Source of the DNA: Mariniflexile fucanivorans
GTDB taxonomy: Bacteria > Bacteroidota > Bacteroidia > Flavobacteriales > Flavobacteriaceae
Assembly (NCBI RefSeq): GCF_004341235.1
Contig: NZ_SLUP01000008.1
Location: 124,001-188,000, forward strand
Direction of reading: 5' to 3'
DNA: 64,000 nucleotides
Every line of letters begins with the position of its first letter. Position 1 is the stretch's first letter. Made by a program: the position numbers and the translations under genes. Positions 1 to 9,352 of the stretch are shown here, one piece after another. The notes under the pieces are model-generated. The model did no database searches and had not been told where the DNA came from. It was given only the letters and a program-made list of their open reading frames with translations.

Positions 1-895
1 TAACCGCTTTACGAGCTTCAAAATGCCCAAAATCGTGGTCACGAATAATATATTGTAAAACTGTTTCTTCAACCTCACCTTTTATAGAAGATAGATGGAA
101 AAACCCTTGGTAATCTTCAGTATGCTCGGGAGTTTCAATGCGAGGTAACGAGTTTATAAACTCTTGAGCAATGTACATAGAGTTTATCATTTTACCTTTA
201 GCGTAACCAGGGTGTACGATTTTGCCCTTAATTTTTACAACAGCACCGGCAGCATTAAAATTTTCGTATTCTAGTTCACCTATTTGGCTGCCATCCATGG
301 TATATGCCCAATCGGCTCCAAATTTTTCAACATCAAATTTATGGGCACCTCTACCTATTTCTTCATCTGGGGTAAAGCCAACTTTAATGGTGCCGTGTTT
401 AATTTCTGGATGGTTAATTAAATATTCCATGGCAGAAACAATTTCTGTAATGCCCGCTTTATCATCGGCGCCTAATAACGTAGTGCCGTCGGTAGTAATT
501 AGAGTCTGACCTTTATATTGGTGTAAATCTTCAAAATAATCGGGAGATAGTATAATATTTTCAGCTTCATTTAAAACAATATCTTTTCCATTATACTGTT
601 CAATAATTTGAGGATTTATGTTAGCTCCAGTAAAATCGGGAGACGTATCAAAATGTGCAATAAAGCCAATAGTAGGCGTTTTGTGGCTTACGTTACTTGG
701 TAAGGTTGCCATAATATAAGCGTTTTCATCAATGCTCACATCACTCATGCCAATAGCTTTTAACTCTTCGGCAAGTTTGTTTGCTAAATCCCATTGTTTA
801 GCAGTACTAGGAGTGGTGTTTGAAGTTGGGTCCGATTCCGTATCAATAGTAACGTAACCTATAAAGCGTTTAATAATGTTTTCTTTTGAAATCAT
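1..895 (-). CDS. pepT: Peptidase T (tripeptide aminopeptidase), 3' end missing
   Basis: This is a cytoplasmic M20-family zinc aminopeptidase that removes the N-terminal residue from tripeptides. The first 298 codons are present and the frame runs open off the left edge of the window, so the C-terminal part is missing. Visible metal-site motifs in family order are HFDTSPD (His81, Asp83), LGADDKAG (Asp144), TPDEEIGRG (Glu178, Glu179) and YTMDGS (Asp201). The start is the ATG at 893-895, giving [11 protein letters not shown], which fits the family N-terminus. The gene is divergent from pyrD, with a 166-base gap between them. I see no clear -7 element for it. The family call is secure; the completeness of the gene cannot be judged here. 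Confidence 0.95.
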   Translation of the reverse strand, partial: MISKENIIKRFIGYVTIDTESDPTSNTTPSTAKQWDLANKLAEELKAIGMSDVSIDENAYIMATLPSNVSHKTPTIGFIAHFDTSPDFTGANINPQIIEQYNGKDIVLNEAENIILSPDYFEDLHQYKGQTLITTDGTTLLGADDKAGITEIVSAMEYLINHPEIKHGTIKVGFTPDEEIGRGAHKFDVEKFGADWAYTMDGSQIGELEYENFNAAGAVVKIKGKIVHPGYAKGKMINSMYIAQEFINSLPRIETPEHTEDYQGFFHLSSIKGEVEETVLQYIIRDHDFGHFEARKAV

Positions 896-1039
896 TTTGA
901 GATGAATTTTGAATAATTAAAGTCAGAAAATTTTAGAGTTTGAGTGTGATAATCTAAAGCTTTCTAAAGGTGTAAAAGTACGATTATTAATTTTTTTGGC
1001 TTTTGAAATGGATGATTTTTTATTTAGAATATTTAGAAG

Positions 1040-1047
1040 TACTTTTG
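1040..1047 (+). promoter_or_regulatory. Candidate -7 element for pyrD
   Basis: TACTTTTG matches the Bacteroidota -7 consensus TAnnTTTG exactly and ends 14 bases before the pyrD ATG. No convincing -33 TTG lies 19-21 bases upstream, so only half of the promoter is supported. Confidence 0.45.
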
Positions 1048-1061
1048 CATAAATAATACAG

Positions 1062-2093
1062 ATGTACAAACTATTACTTCGCCCGTTATTTTTCTTGTTC
1101 GACCCAGAAAAGATTCATCATTTTACATTTTCACTTATAAAAAACACCTCTAAAATCCCAGGTTTTGCAGCCATTTTTAGAAGTTTATACGTGGTAAAAG
1201 ACAAACATTTGGAACGCAACCTATTTGGAATTACGTTTAAAAATCCTATAGGTTTGGCGGCAGGATTTGATAAAAATGCGGTGTTATATAATGAATTGGC
1301 AAATTTCGGATTTGGTTTTATCGAAATTGGGACCGTTACTCCAAAAGCACAAGCTGGAAACCCAAAAAAGCGTTTGTTCCGTTTAAAGGCAGACCAAGGG
1401 ATTATTAACCGTATGGGTTTTAATAATGAAGGTTTAGAAGCTGCAATTACCCAATTAAAAAAGAATAAAGGGAAACTTATTATAGGTGGAAATATTGGTA
1501 AAAATACCACTACCAAACCAGAAGATTATACGAAAGATTACTTGGAGTGTTTCAATGCTTTGCATCCGTATGTTGATTATTTTGTTTTAAATGTAAGTTG
1601 CCCAAATGTTGGAAGCCATGCCAAACTAAACGACAAAGACTATTTAGAAGAGTTAATTGGTGCCGTACAAAAAGCAAACACTGCCTTCGAAAAACAAAAA
1701 CCAATTCTTTTAAAAATTGCGCCCGATTTAAATAACAATCAATTAGATGAAATTATAGAATTGGTCGCTACCACCAAATTAGATGGTGTCATCGCGAGTA
1801 ATACTTCTACCGATAGAGCGGGTTTAAAAGTTTCTAACGAGCAATTGGAAGTTATTGGAAACGGTGGTTTAAGTGGGCAACCCATTAAAGAAAAAAGCAC
1901 TCATGTTATTAAATATCTAGCAGATAAAAGTAACAAAGCATTCCCAATAATTGGAGTTGGTGGTATTCATTCTGCTGAAGATGCTTTGGAAAAAATTAAT
2001 GCAGGAGCCGATTTGGTGCAAATTTACACTGGTTTTATTTATGAAGGACCTGGTTTGGTAAAAGCTATAAATAAAGCCATTCTAAAAGGATAG
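1062..2093 (+). CDS. pyrD: Dihydroorotate dehydrogenase, class 2 (quinone) type
   Basis: The enzyme oxidises dihydroorotate to orotate in pyrimidine synthesis, passing electrons from FMN to membrane quinone. At 343 aa it has the class 2 length and the N-terminal amphipathic extension (residues 1-40) that docks on the membrane. Class 2 motifs are visible: [13 protein letters not shown] (61-73), [12 protein letters not shown] (113-124) and a C-terminal [11 protein letters not shown] phosphate-binding stretch. One residue is odd. The catalytic-base position in NVSCPN is Cys180, the residue typical of class 1 enzymes, where class 2 enzymes such as the E. coli protein carry Ser. The gene ends 6 bases from the convergent metalloprotease gene. 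Confidence 0.95.
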   Translation: MYKLLLRPLFFLFDPEKIHHFTFSLIKNTSKIPGFAAIFRSLYVVKDKHLERNLFGITFKNPIGLAAGFDKNAVLYNELANFGFGFIEIGTVTPKAQAGNPKKRLFRLKADQGIINRMGFNNEGLEAAITQLKKNKGKLIIGGNIGKNTTTKPEDYTKDYLECFNALHPYVDYFVLNVSCPNVGSHAKLNDKDYLEELIGAVQKANTAFEKQKPILLKIAPDLNNNQLDEIIELVATTKLDGVIASNTSTDRAGLKVSNEQLEVIGNGGLSGQPIKEKSTHVIKYLADKSNKAFPIIGVGGIHSAEDALEKINAGADLVQIYTGFIYEGPGLVKAINKAILKG

Positions 2094-2099
2094 TGCGGT

Positions 2100-4034
2100 T
2101 TACTTTATAATTTTTTTAATTACCGTAGCGTCTTTACTTCTCATAGTTAGCAAATACATACCAGCACTAATTTCACCCATATCAATTTTATTATCTGATA
2201 AGTTTCCTGTTACAATAATATTTCCAGTTAAATCGGTAATGCTATAATTTACAGTGTTTTGAGGGTTTGAAAAGTCGACATAGATAGTGCTACCACGCAT
2301 TGGATTTGGATATACTTTAACGGAATTATTTGTAATGGGAATATCTATGGTTTTAAAATATACATTATCAATAGCGATATCGCCATCCCAATTGGAGCCT
2401 CTAACGGCTCTAAAACGCACATTGATGGTTTGGTTTACATAAGATGATAAATCGATGTTTTCAATTAAAAAAGGATCATCTTCAGACATTTGATGGCTAC
2501 CAATTAGCGCCGGAATTACATCATTTATATAACCGTCTTCTGTTTTAATATCAATATGTAATTCGCCAATGCCTTTTCCAAACATATGGTATGAAAATTC
2601 TAACTCAGAGTTTGGGTTGTAAACATCTATACATGGTGAAATAAGTTCGGCAATGTCACCTTCTTTTGCACCAGAAGCCTCTGCATACATATAGGTATTG
2701 GTTTGGTTGTTGGCTGTTTTTAATAAAGAAGGTCCTGTATTAATGGAAGCCGTTTGTCCTTTGTTCAACAGCCAGTTGTAACCATTTTGGGTAACATCTC
2801 TCATGGTCCAATTTATTTCGTTCTGTAAATTATATGAATCAAAATCTTCATTGAATAATGATTCAACATCTCCAACTTTTATGAATTTTGAATAGGTTTT
2901 TCTAACGGATCTGTTTTGGTTTGAAATGGTTAAAGTTACATCGTAAACTCCGGTTGTAAAGGTATGCGTTGGGTTTTTTGAGGTATAATCTACTACACCG
3001 TCACTGTTTATATCCCATTCCCATTTGGTAATATTTTCACAATGGCTTTCAAAGTTTACAGTTAATGTTTCGTCACAAGTTTGGCTCACATCTGCAGTGA
3101 AATTCGCATTAAATGTTGGGCTGGCTAAATAGTTTTTTGCGGTAAGGTAAAAAGCGTACATACGAGATAATTGCTGTTGCGTAAAATGTGTACGGCAGCC
3201 TTTCATGGCATACGACATAATATTATTCACATCTGGTTTGTAAGCAGCTCCCTTAGCATCGGTTTCAGTCCCTATATACTGACAAAAATTATTAACGTTT
3301 TTGGTGGTTAATTTAGGGTCGGCGGGTGTGTCGCAAATACCATCGCCATCTGTATCACAGTTGCTGCCATCTACTAATTCGGTAGATTGTGCATCATCTG
3401 GACCGTGGGTATGCACTAATGAGAAAAAATGACCTATTTCATGGGCCAACGTAGAATCGTTAGTAACACAGCTGTTTTTAAGTACAATGACATCATTTCT
3501 GCCTTCGTTATCAGTGTAACCGCAAATGCTTTCGTCACTATAATTTACAAGATAATCAGTAAAATAAATATTTATTAACCCAGAAACATTGTTGGTTTCT
3601 ATTAAAGTTTTCTCATCACCTTTTTTAAAATGACAAAGACTGTCATCATCTAAATAATTAATGCCATCACATAGAAAAAATTCCATAAATGCATCAGCAT
3701 ATATACTATTTAAATTAGCAATAGCAGTATTAATTGTTGCTTCACAAATACCTCCAGTTCCATTAGAATTTCTAATGACATGCGCCTTAATAGGAATGGA
3801 ATTAATAAATTTTGTTTGAAATTTACTTTTTGATGCTTGTTTTTGAGTAAAAGACTGCTCGAAGTTTTTTAATTGCGGCTTAATGCTGTTATAAAAGTCT
3901 ATGTTTTTTTGTGAAGTTATTGTGCCACAAGATAAAGGTTCATTTTGAGCAAATATACTCCAACCAATTAGCAGGAATATAAAGAATAAAAAAAGTGTTA
4001 TTGTAGATTTTAAAACATGCATTTGGGAAAACAT
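2100..4034 (-). CDS. Secreted M43-type zinc metalloprotease with PKD-like domain and T9SS sorting domain
   Basis: This is a predicted secreted metalloprotease of the pappalysin/cytophagalysin (M43) group. An N-terminal signal peptide ends at ...WSIFAQ. The catalytic motif HEIGHFFSLVHTH gives HExxHxxxxxH, followed by the Met-turn region IMSYAMKGC. A PKD-like repeat follows, recognisable by WEWDINSDG and the PTHTF core. A MAM/adhesion-like segment comes next, and the last about 75 residues form a type A T9SS sorting domain (VYPNPMRGS, GNII, GMYLL). The open frame extends to a GTG at 4058, but a -7 element covers that region. The ATG at 4034 is therefore preferred; the ATG at 4022 is the next possibility. 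It is convergent with pyrD. Confidence 0.9.
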   Translation of the reverse strand: MFSQMHVLKSTITLFLFFIFLLIGWSIFAQNEPLSCGTITSQKNIDFYNSIKPQLKNFEQSFTQKQASKSKFQTKFINSIPIKAHVIRNSNGTGGICEATINTAIANLNSIYADAFMEFFLCDGINYLDDDSLCHFKKGDEKTLIETNNVSGLINIYFTDYLVNYSDESICGYTDNEGRNDVIVLKNSCVTNDSTLAHEIGHFFSLVHTHGPDDAQSTELVDGSNCDTDGDGICDTPADPKLTTKNVNNFCQYIGTETDAKGAAYKPDVNNIMSYAMKGCRTHFTQQQLSRMYAFYLTAKNYLASPTFNANFTADVSQTCDETLTVNFESHCENITKWEWDINSDGVVDYTSKNPTHTFTTGVYDVTLTISNQNRSVRKTYSKFIKVGDVESLFNEDFDSYNLQNEINWTMRDVTQNGYNWLLNKGQTASINTGPSLLKTANNQTNTYMYAEASGAKEGDIAELISPCIDVYNPNSELEFSYHMFGKGIGELHIDIKTEDGYINDVIPALIGSHQMSEDDPFLIENIDLSSYVNQTINVRFRAVRGSNWDGDIAIDNVYFKTIDIPITNNSVKVYPNPMRGSTIYVDFSNPQNTVNYSITDLTGNIIVTGNLSDNKIDMGEISAGMYLLTMRSKDATVIKKIIK

Positions 4035-4039
4035 TTTTT

Positions 4040-4071
4040 CAAATATATTTGTTAGCACTTTCTTAATACAA
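4040..4071 (-). promoter_or_regulatory. Candidate promoter of the M43 protease gene
   Basis: Read on the minus strand, TATATTTG at 4047-4040 matches TAnnTTTG. A TTG at 4071-4069 lies 21 bases upstream, where the -33 element is expected. The -7 box ends only 5 bases before the ATG at 4034, so the transcript would have almost no leader. Confidence 0.45.
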
Positions 4072-4259
4072 TAAAAACGTTTAACTGTGCGATTTGTCGA
4101 CTATTTGACAATAATCTTGTTAATTTATATACTTATTTTTATAAGTGTCAAATTTTTAATGTACTATTTTATAAATATTTAAATAAAAACGTTTCCTTAT
4201 TTGGAATGTACTTTTTATAAAAATAATAGTATTTTTAGCATCGTATTTTAATCCAAATA

Positions 4260-5123
4260 ATGTCAAAAGAAATAAAAATAATAGAGTGCCCTCGAGACGC
4301 TATGCAAGGAATAAAGCAGTTTATTCCAACTCAGAAAAAGGTGCAATATATCCAGTCGTTATTACGTGTTGGTTTTGATACAATTGATTTTGGAAGTTTT
4401 GTTTCGCCAAAAGCCATTCCGCAAATGGTTGATACTGCGGAAGTTTTATCGCAATTAGATTTAAGTAAAACAACCAGTAAGTTGTTGGCTATTATAGCCA
4501 ATACCCGTGGCGCTGAAGATGCTAGTAAACACCCAGAAATAAATTATTTAGGCTATCCGTTCTCCATATCCGAGAATTTTCAAATGCGAAACACTCATAA
4601 AACCATTGCAGAATCTATTATTACACTATCTGAAATTTTGGAAATTGCTAACAAAACCAATAAAGAAGTGGTCGTTTATATTTCTATGGGTTTTGGAAAT
4701 CCGTATGGAGACCCTTGGAATGTGGACATAGTAGGCGAGTGGACCGAACGGTTAAACAATATGGGGGTAAAAATTTTATCCCTAAGTGATACTATTGGAA
4801 GTTCTAATGCTGAAAGCATTCACTATTTGTTTTCAAACTTAATACCACAATATCAAAACATAGAATTTGGAGCCCATTTACACACCACGCCATCTACCTG
4901 GTTCGAAAAAGTAGATGCCGCTTATAAAGCAGGTTGTATCCGTTTTGATGGTGCTATACAAGGTTACGGCGGTTGCCCAATGGCAAAAGATGAATTAACG
5001 GGCAACATGCCTACCGAAAAGTTATTATCCTATTTTACTTCACAAAAAATTAATCCTCTAAACGCCCTTAGTTTTGAGAGTGCACATAACGAAGCCACTA
5101 AGATTTTCAGTATCTATCATTAA
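4260..5123 (+). CDS. Hydroxymethylglutaryl-CoA lyase
   Basis: This lyase splits HMG-CoA into acetoacetate and acetyl-CoA, the last step of leucine breakdown, in the cytoplasm. The protein is a 287-residue TIM barrel. Catalytic residues expected for the family are present: Arg12-Asp13 in CPRDAMQ, the metal pair His206 and His208 in GAHLHTTP, Cys239 in GYGGCPMA, and Asn249 in GNMPTE. The first motif reads PRDAMQG rather than the more usual PRDGLQN, as in the Bacteroidota subgroup. The gene stands alone, divergent from the metalloprotease, with a 200-base A+T-rich gap upstream. The leader contains TATTTTTA (4230-4237), a one-mismatch -7 element. Confidence 0.9.
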   Translation: MSKEIKIIECPRDAMQGIKQFIPTQKKVQYIQSLLRVGFDTIDFGSFVSPKAIPQMVDTAEVLSQLDLSKTTSKLLAIIANTRGAEDASKHPEINYLGYPFSISENFQMRNTHKTIAESIITLSEILEIANKTNKEVVVYISMGFGNPYGDPWNVDIVGEWTERLNNMGVKILSLSDTIGSSNAESIHYLFSNLIPQYQNIEFGAHLHTTPSTWFEKVDAAYKAGCIRFDGAIQGYGGCPMAKDELTGNMPTEKLLSYFTSQKINPLNALSFESAHNEATKIFSIYH

Positions 5124-5258
5124 AAAAAAATCACTATTAACCTTATTTTTAATTGCTTTTGTAGTTGTAAAATTTTTTTTGGTTTACTTCATACCAATTA
5201 ATAGCATCAATTAAAGCTTAGTTAGATGTGCAACGTCTGCACAATTACAAAGTTCAAA

Positions 5259-5293
5259 AATCATTAATCGTTAATCAAAAATCGTAAATCATA
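5259..5293 (+). repeat. Degenerate heptamer tandem repeat upstream of dapF
   Basis: Five consecutive 7-base units begin AATC: AATCATT, AATCGTT, AATCAAA, AATCGTA and AATCATA. They lie directly upstream of the dapF -7 element. The first four bases are invariant and the last three vary. Confidence 0.6.
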
Positions 5294-5305
5294 AAAAGAC
5301 TTCTT

Positions 5306-5313
5306 TATATTTG
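5306..5313 (+). promoter_or_regulatory. Candidate -7 element for dapF
   Basis: TATATTTG matches TAnnTTTG exactly and ends 9 bases before the ATG at 5323. It overlaps the TTG (5311) that would otherwise extend the reading frame, which argues for the ATG start. Confidence 0.5.
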
Positions 5314-5322
5314 TACCTTATT

Positions 5323-6096
5323 ATGCAGCAGACTTTTTATAAATATCAAGGAACAGGAAACGATTTTGTGATGATTGATAATCGTCAACAAACGTTCAAT
5401 AAAAAAGACACCAAACACATTGCCTTTTTGTGCGACCGACGTTTTGGGGTAGGAGCCGATGGTTTAATTTTATTAGAAAACCATCCTAATTTAGATTTTA
5501 AAATGGTGTATTACAATGCAGATGGTAACGAAAGCACCATGTGCGGTAACGGTGGGCGCTGTTTAGTAGCGTTTGCAAACCAATTAGGTGTAATAAAAGA
5601 TAAAGCCGTTTTTGAAGCGATTGATGGGTTGCATCATGCTAGCATAAATAATGGCATTGTAAAACTTCAAATGTTGGATGTAGATGTGGTTGAAAAACAT
5701 GAAAACCATGTATTTTTAAATACGGGTTCACCACACCATGTGCAGTTTGAAGATCAGATTGAAAATTTTGATATTAAAACCAAAGGCGCTTCCATTCGTT
5801 ACGGTGCACCATATAATGAAGTGGGCAGCAATGTGAATTTTGTAAAGAAAATAAACGACCAAATATTCACCGTTAGAACCTACGAACGTGGAGTGGAAGA
5901 TGAAACTTTGTCTTGCGGTACGGGCGTTACAGCTGTAGCTATAGCAATGCATTCGTTAAAACAAACCAACCATAATCTAATTACTTTAAAAGTACAAGGT
6001 GGCGAATTAAAAGTAAGTTTTGATGATGAAAATGGCGTTTATAAAAATGTTTGGCTTATTGGGCCAGCAACTTTTGTGTTTAGTGGAAGCTTATGA
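5323..6096 (+). CDS. dapF: Diaminopimelate epimerase
   Basis: The enzyme interconverts LL- and meso-diaminopimelate for lysine and peptidoglycan synthesis, using two cysteines and no cofactor. The 257-aa product shows both: Cys74 in STMCGNGGRC and Cys198 in ETLSCGTGV. The N-terminal KYQGTGNDFVMID and ADGNES motifs are also intact. The ATG at 5323 is chosen over an in-frame TTG four codons upstream because that TTG lies inside a good -7 element. The stop overlaps the next ATG (ATGA), so the acetyltransferase gene is probably translationally coupled. dapA lies about 18 kb away rather than in the same operon. Confidence 0.95.
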   Translation: MQQTFYKYQGTGNDFVMIDNRQQTFNKKDTKHIAFLCDRRFGVGADGLILLENHPNLDFKMVYYNADGNESTMCGNGGRCLVAFANQLGVIKDKAVFEAIDGLHHASINNGIVKLQMLDVDVVEKHENHVFLNTGSPHHVQFEDQIENFDIKTKGASIRYGAPYNEVGSNVNFVKKINDQIFTVRTYERGVEDETLSCGTGVTAVAIAMHSLKQTNHNLITLKVQGGELKVSFDDENGVYKNVWLIGPATFVFSGSL

Positions 6097-6617
6097 TAAC
6101 CTTAAAAGGAGAACATATCTATTTAAGAGCTTTAGAGCCAGAGGATTTGGAGTTTATTCATGCCATTGAAAACGACGAATCGGTTTGGGAAATAAGCAAT
6201 ACGATTACGCCCTATTCAAAATTTTTAATAAAACAGTATTTAGAACATTCGCATAAAGATATTTTTGAAGTAAAACAATTGCGCTTGGTTATTTCAAGTT
6301 ATGATGAGGTTGCCTTAGGAATGATCGATTTATTCGATTTCGATTTTAGAAACAGCAGAGCGGGCGTAGGTATTTTAGTAAAACAGCTTGAAGACAGAGC
6401 TAAAGGAATTGGTAGTGAAGCTTTAAAGCTACTTGTAAATTATAGTTTTACACATTTATGTTTGCATCAGTTATATTGTAATATTTCAGAAGAAAATGAT
6501 GTAAGTATTAAACTTTTTACCAAACAAGGTTTTCAACAAATAGGATTAAAAAAGGACTGGAATTTAGTTAACGGTTCTTATAAAAACGAGTATATATATC
6601 AGCTTATAAATAATTAA
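6093..6617 (+). CDS. GNAT N-acetyltransferase (RimJ/RimL-like)
   Basis: This is a 174-residue acetyltransferase of the RimJ/RimL/SpeG type. The N-terminus LKGEHIYLRALEPEDLEFIH is characteristic. An acetyl-CoA binding stretch RAKGIGSEALKLL and a C-terminal NVSIKLFTKQGF-like segment follow. The substrate cannot be told from sequence; spermidine, a ribosomal protein N-terminus or a small molecule are all possible. It overlaps dapF by 4 bases and abuts mltG directly, so it sits inside a cell-wall-themed operon. Confidence 0.85.
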   Translation: MITLKGEHIYLRALEPEDLEFIHAIENDESVWEISNTITPYSKFLIKQYLEHSHKDIFEVKQLRLVISSYDEVALGMIDLFDFDFRNSRAGVGILVKQLEDRAKGIGSEALKLLVNYSFTHLCLHQLYCNISEENDVSIKLFTKQGFQQIGLKKDWNLVNGSYKNEYIYQLINN

Positions 6618-7661
6618 ATGTATATTAAAAAAATACTTCTTGCCATTGTTTTTATTGGGTTAGCAATCGCCGCCTATTTTGCTTATTATGTGTATAACAC
6701 CATGATGAACGCTAATACGGCGTTTAATAATGATACAGCCTATATTTATATAGCCACAAATTCGACCTATGAAGATGTGAAGCAACAATTAGAACCTTTG
6801 TTAAAAGATATCAATACTTTTGATGCCCTTGCAAAGCAAAAAAAATATAATACAAATCTTAAGGCAGGTAAATTTGCAATAACAAAAGGGATGAATAATA
6901 ATGATATTATTAATTCTATACGAAGTAAAAACTTGCCTATAACCTTATCATTCAACAATCAGGATTCTATGGAAAAACTGGCTGGAAGAATTAGTATTCA
7001 AATTGAAGCCGATAGCATGTCATTATTGAATGCCATGAAAGACAGCGCTTTTTTATCAAATTACCAATTTAACAAGGCTACAGCATTAGGTATGTATTTG
7101 CCTAATAGTTATGAGTTTTTCTGGAACACGTCTGCAGAACAATTTAGAGATCGTATGCTAAAAGAATACAATCGTTTTTGGACTCCTTCTAGAAATGAAA
7201 AAGCACAAGCTATTGGTTTAAAACGAGAAGAAGTAGTTGCATTGGCATCTATAGTTTATGAAGAATCCAAACAAGCTTCAGAGCAACCAAGAATTGCAGG
7301 TGTTTACATGAACCGTATTAGAATAGGTATGCCATTACAAGCAGATCCTACCTTAAAATTTGCCGCCTATCAACTGCCAGAATATAAGGATACCGTTATT
7401 AAACGTGTCTTAAATATTCATAAAGACATTGTATCACCTTATAATACCTATAAGAATTTAGGATTGCCTCCAGGACTAATCGCCATGCCCGATATTTCAG
7501 CTATCGATGCGGTTTTAAATTTTGAAAAACACCAATACCTTTATTTTGCAGCTGATGCAAACCGATTTGGGTTTCATAAATTCGCCAAAACATTGTCTCA
7601 GCACAACGTAAACGCTAGAGAATATCAGCGGTATTTGTCATCTCAAGGCATTAATAAATAG
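6618..7661 (+). CDS. mltG: Endolytic murein transglycosylase MltG
   Basis: This membrane-anchored lytic transglycosylase (YceG family) cuts nascent glycan strands and is thought to set their length. A single transmembrane segment covers about residues 5-26. A LysM-like region follows, and the catalytic domain contains ALASIVYEES (209-218), AGVYMNR and GMPLQADPTLKFA. In the first motif the usual EKE reads YEE; the glutamates at 215-216 should include the catalytic one. The C-terminal YNTYKNLGLPPGLI motif is typical. At 347 aa it has normal length. It starts one base after the acetyltransferase stop and ends overlapping the next GTG by one base. Confidence 0.93.
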   Translation: MYIKKILLAIVFIGLAIAAYFAYYVYNTMMNANTAFNNDTAYIYIATNSTYEDVKQQLEPLLKDINTFDALAKQKKYNTNLKAGKFAITKGMNNNDIINSIRSKNLPITLSFNNQDSMEKLAGRISIQIEADSMSLLNAMKDSAFLSNYQFNKATALGMYLPNSYEFFWNTSAEQFRDRMLKEYNRFWTPSRNEKAQAIGLKREEVVALASIVYEESKQASEQPRIAGVYMNRIRIGMPLQADPTLKFAAYQLPEYKDTVIKRVLNIHKDIVSPYNTYKNLGLPPGLIAMPDISAIDAVLNFEKHQYLYFAADANRFGFHKFAKTLSQHNVNAREYQRYLSSQGINK

Positions 7662-8572
7662 TGAGGTGCTTAGCAATAAAATATTTGTTAATTGTTGTTT
7701 TATTGCCCCAGGTTTCATTTTCACAATCAAAACTCGATTTATTTTTAACACCAAGTGATTCGCTTAATAAAACAAGGCGAAATGCCGTTATTATTTCTGA
7801 AGCTTCTATAAGTGGATTGACATTAGTTGCTTTGAATCAACTTTGGTATGCTGATTATGAGCGTTCCCAATTCCACACCATTAATGATAACAGCGAATGG
7901 CTTCAAATGGATAAAATGGGGCATGTGTTTACGTCCTATCAAATGGGAAAACAGGGTGCACAATTATTAAATTGGAGTGGTGTTAGTAAAAAAAATCAGT
8001 TAATTTATGGGTCAACCCTTGGTTTTACATTTTTAACTACTGTTGAAGTTTTAGACGGTTTTTCAGAAGAATGGGGCTTTTCTTGGGGTGATATTTTAGC
8101 AAATGCATCTGGTACAGGGTTGTATGTGGGGCAAGAATTGCTTTGGAACGAGCAACGCATCGCCTTAAAATTCTCTTTTCATCAAACAAAATATGCGTCT
8201 CTTCGTCCTGATAAGCTTGGTGAAGATTTTTTGGAACAGATTTTGAAGGACTACAACGGACAAACGTATTGGTTAAGTGCCAATTTGCATTCGTTTTTTA
8301 AAGAAAAAAACATACCTAAATGGTTGAATATTGCTGTAGGTTATGGAGCTGATGGCATGTTGACAGGAGTAGAAGATATTGACAATCAGTTGTTAACAAA
8401 TATAAACCGGCAGCGTCAATTCTACTTAAGTTTAGATGTAAATTTGTCCAATATTGAAACTAAATCAAAGTTGTTGGGGTCTGTTTTTAATGTTATTAAT
8501 ATCATAAAAGTTCCCTTTCCAACGTTAGAATTCAATAGAAAAGGTTGTGTATTTCATCTATTCTACTACTAA
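7661..8572 (+). CDS. DUF2279 family exported protein
   Basis: This is a 303-residue protein of the DUF2279 (YfiM-like) family with a signal peptide ending near VSFSQ. The family signature is visible: DKMGHVFTSYQMG, then EVLDGFSEEWGFSWGDILAN, where the acidic and histidine residues sit in a hydrophobic setting. The biochemical role is not known. The GTG start at 7661 overlaps the last base of the mltG stop and gives a clean signal peptide, so it is preferred although it is not ATG. The placement after mltG suggests an envelope role, but this is inference from context only. Confidence 0.75.
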   Translation: MRCLAIKYLLIVVLLPQVSFSQSKLDLFLTPSDSLNKTRRNAVIISEASISGLTLVALNQLWYADYERSQFHTINDNSEWLQMDKMGHVFTSYQMGKQGAQLLNWSGVSKKNQLIYGSTLGFTFLTTVEVLDGFSEEWGFSWGDILANASGTGLYVGQELLWNEQRIALKFSFHQTKYASLRPDKLGEDFLEQILKDYNGQTYWLSANLHSFFKEKNIPKWLNIAVGYGADGMLTGVEDIDNQLLTNINRQRQFYLSLDVNLSNIETKSKLLGSVFNVINIIKVPFPTLEFNRKGCVFHLFYY

Positions 8573-8594
8573 AAAAAGTAGTTAATCGATTAGT

Positions 8595-8625
8595 TTTGAA
8601 ATATTTAAAAAAAAGTGTACCTTTG
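8595..8625 (+). promoter_or_regulatory. Bacteroidota-type promoter
   Basis: TTTG at 8595-8598, a 19-base spacer and TACCTTTG at 8618-8625 match the -33/-7 consensus of the Bacteroidota housekeeping sigma factor without mismatch. The start codon is 58 bases further on. It is one of the two best promoters in the window. Confidence 0.75.
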
Positions 8626-8683
8626 CACGCTGAAATTTTCAAGCAATTTTACGATGTGATTTTGCAGAAGAAATTTAAAAACT

Positions 8684-9343
8684 ATGAGAAAAAGTATTGC
8701 AAGTTATTTAATGTTAACTGTAACAATATGTATTCTATTGTTCGTATCGTTTTCATCAAATGAAAAGATAGACTTAAGTAAATACTCTACAGCTGGTTTA
8801 GAGTTAAATTATACTGTAAGTCAAGACCATAGCATTAAGGATGATGCTTTAGCGTCAAAAGACCTCAACAAACCAATTACTCCCATTTTAGGAAAATCAT
8901 TTGTTGGCTTTAAAGAAGCCTTAGCATTTAAAGAGTCGCGAGGCGATTATTTTGTGGTAAATACATTAGGTTATTTAGGAAAATATCAATTTGGTGCTGA
9001 AACTTTAAAATTAATAGGTATTCATAATCCATCATTATTTTTAAAAACACCCGAGCTTCAAGAAAAAGCGTTTGTGGCAAACACCCAACGTAACAAATGG
9101 ATTTTACGAAGAGACATTAAGAATTTTGTTGGCAAAAAACTTAATGGCATCTTAATTACCGAATCTGGTATTTTAGCGGCTGCTCATTTAGCAGGTGCTG
9201 GAAGTGTAAAAAACTATTTAAGAAGTTACGGTATTGATAATTTTGAAGATAGTTATGGTGCTAACATTGAGTACTATATGAAAAAGTTTTCAGGGTATGA
9301 TACGTCGTCAATAACAGCTAACAAAAGAGCTAAAGCTATTTAA
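8684..9343 (+). CDS. Small exported lysozyme-like protein
   Basis: The 219-residue product has an N-terminal signal or anchor (residues 5-24). The segment FKEALAFKESRGDYFVVNTLGYLGKYQFG resembles the start of lysozyme/transglycosylase folds, with a Glu in KESRGDY and the GKYQFG motif. Later AAAHLAGAGS is also typical of that fold. A peptidoglycan-related role is therefore likely, but the catalytic residue is not proven. The gene has its own strong promoter. Its stop is separated by one base from the convergent methyltransferase stop, and a short hairpin spans both stops. Confidence 0.65.
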   Translation: MRKSIASYLMLTVTICILLFVSFSSNEKIDLSKYSTAGLELNYTVSQDHSIKDDALASKDLNKPITPILGKSFVGFKEALAFKESRGDYFVVNTLGYLGKYQFGAETLKLIGIHNPSLFLKTPELQEKAFVANTQRNKWILRRDIKNFVGKKLNGILITESGILAAAHLAGAGSVKNYLRSYGIDNFEDSYGANIEYYMKKFSGYDTSSITANKRAKAI

Positions 9344-9352
9344 TTTAGCTTT
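9332..9352 (+). terminator. Short hairpin spanning two convergent stop codons
   Basis: AAAGCTA and TAGCTTT form a 7-bp stem with a 7-base loop across the stop codons of both convergent genes. The flanking T-runs are short in both directions, so bidirectional termination is plausible but weakly supported. Confidence 0.35.

Noticed and set aside
222-509. Open frame opposite pepT
   Set aside because: It mirrors the coding strand of a clear peptidase; its composition is that of an antisense frame.
8545-8763. 72-residue open frame overlapping the end of the DUF2279 gene
   Set aside because: It covers a strong promoter and the start of the next gene, has no family features and is in the wrong frame.
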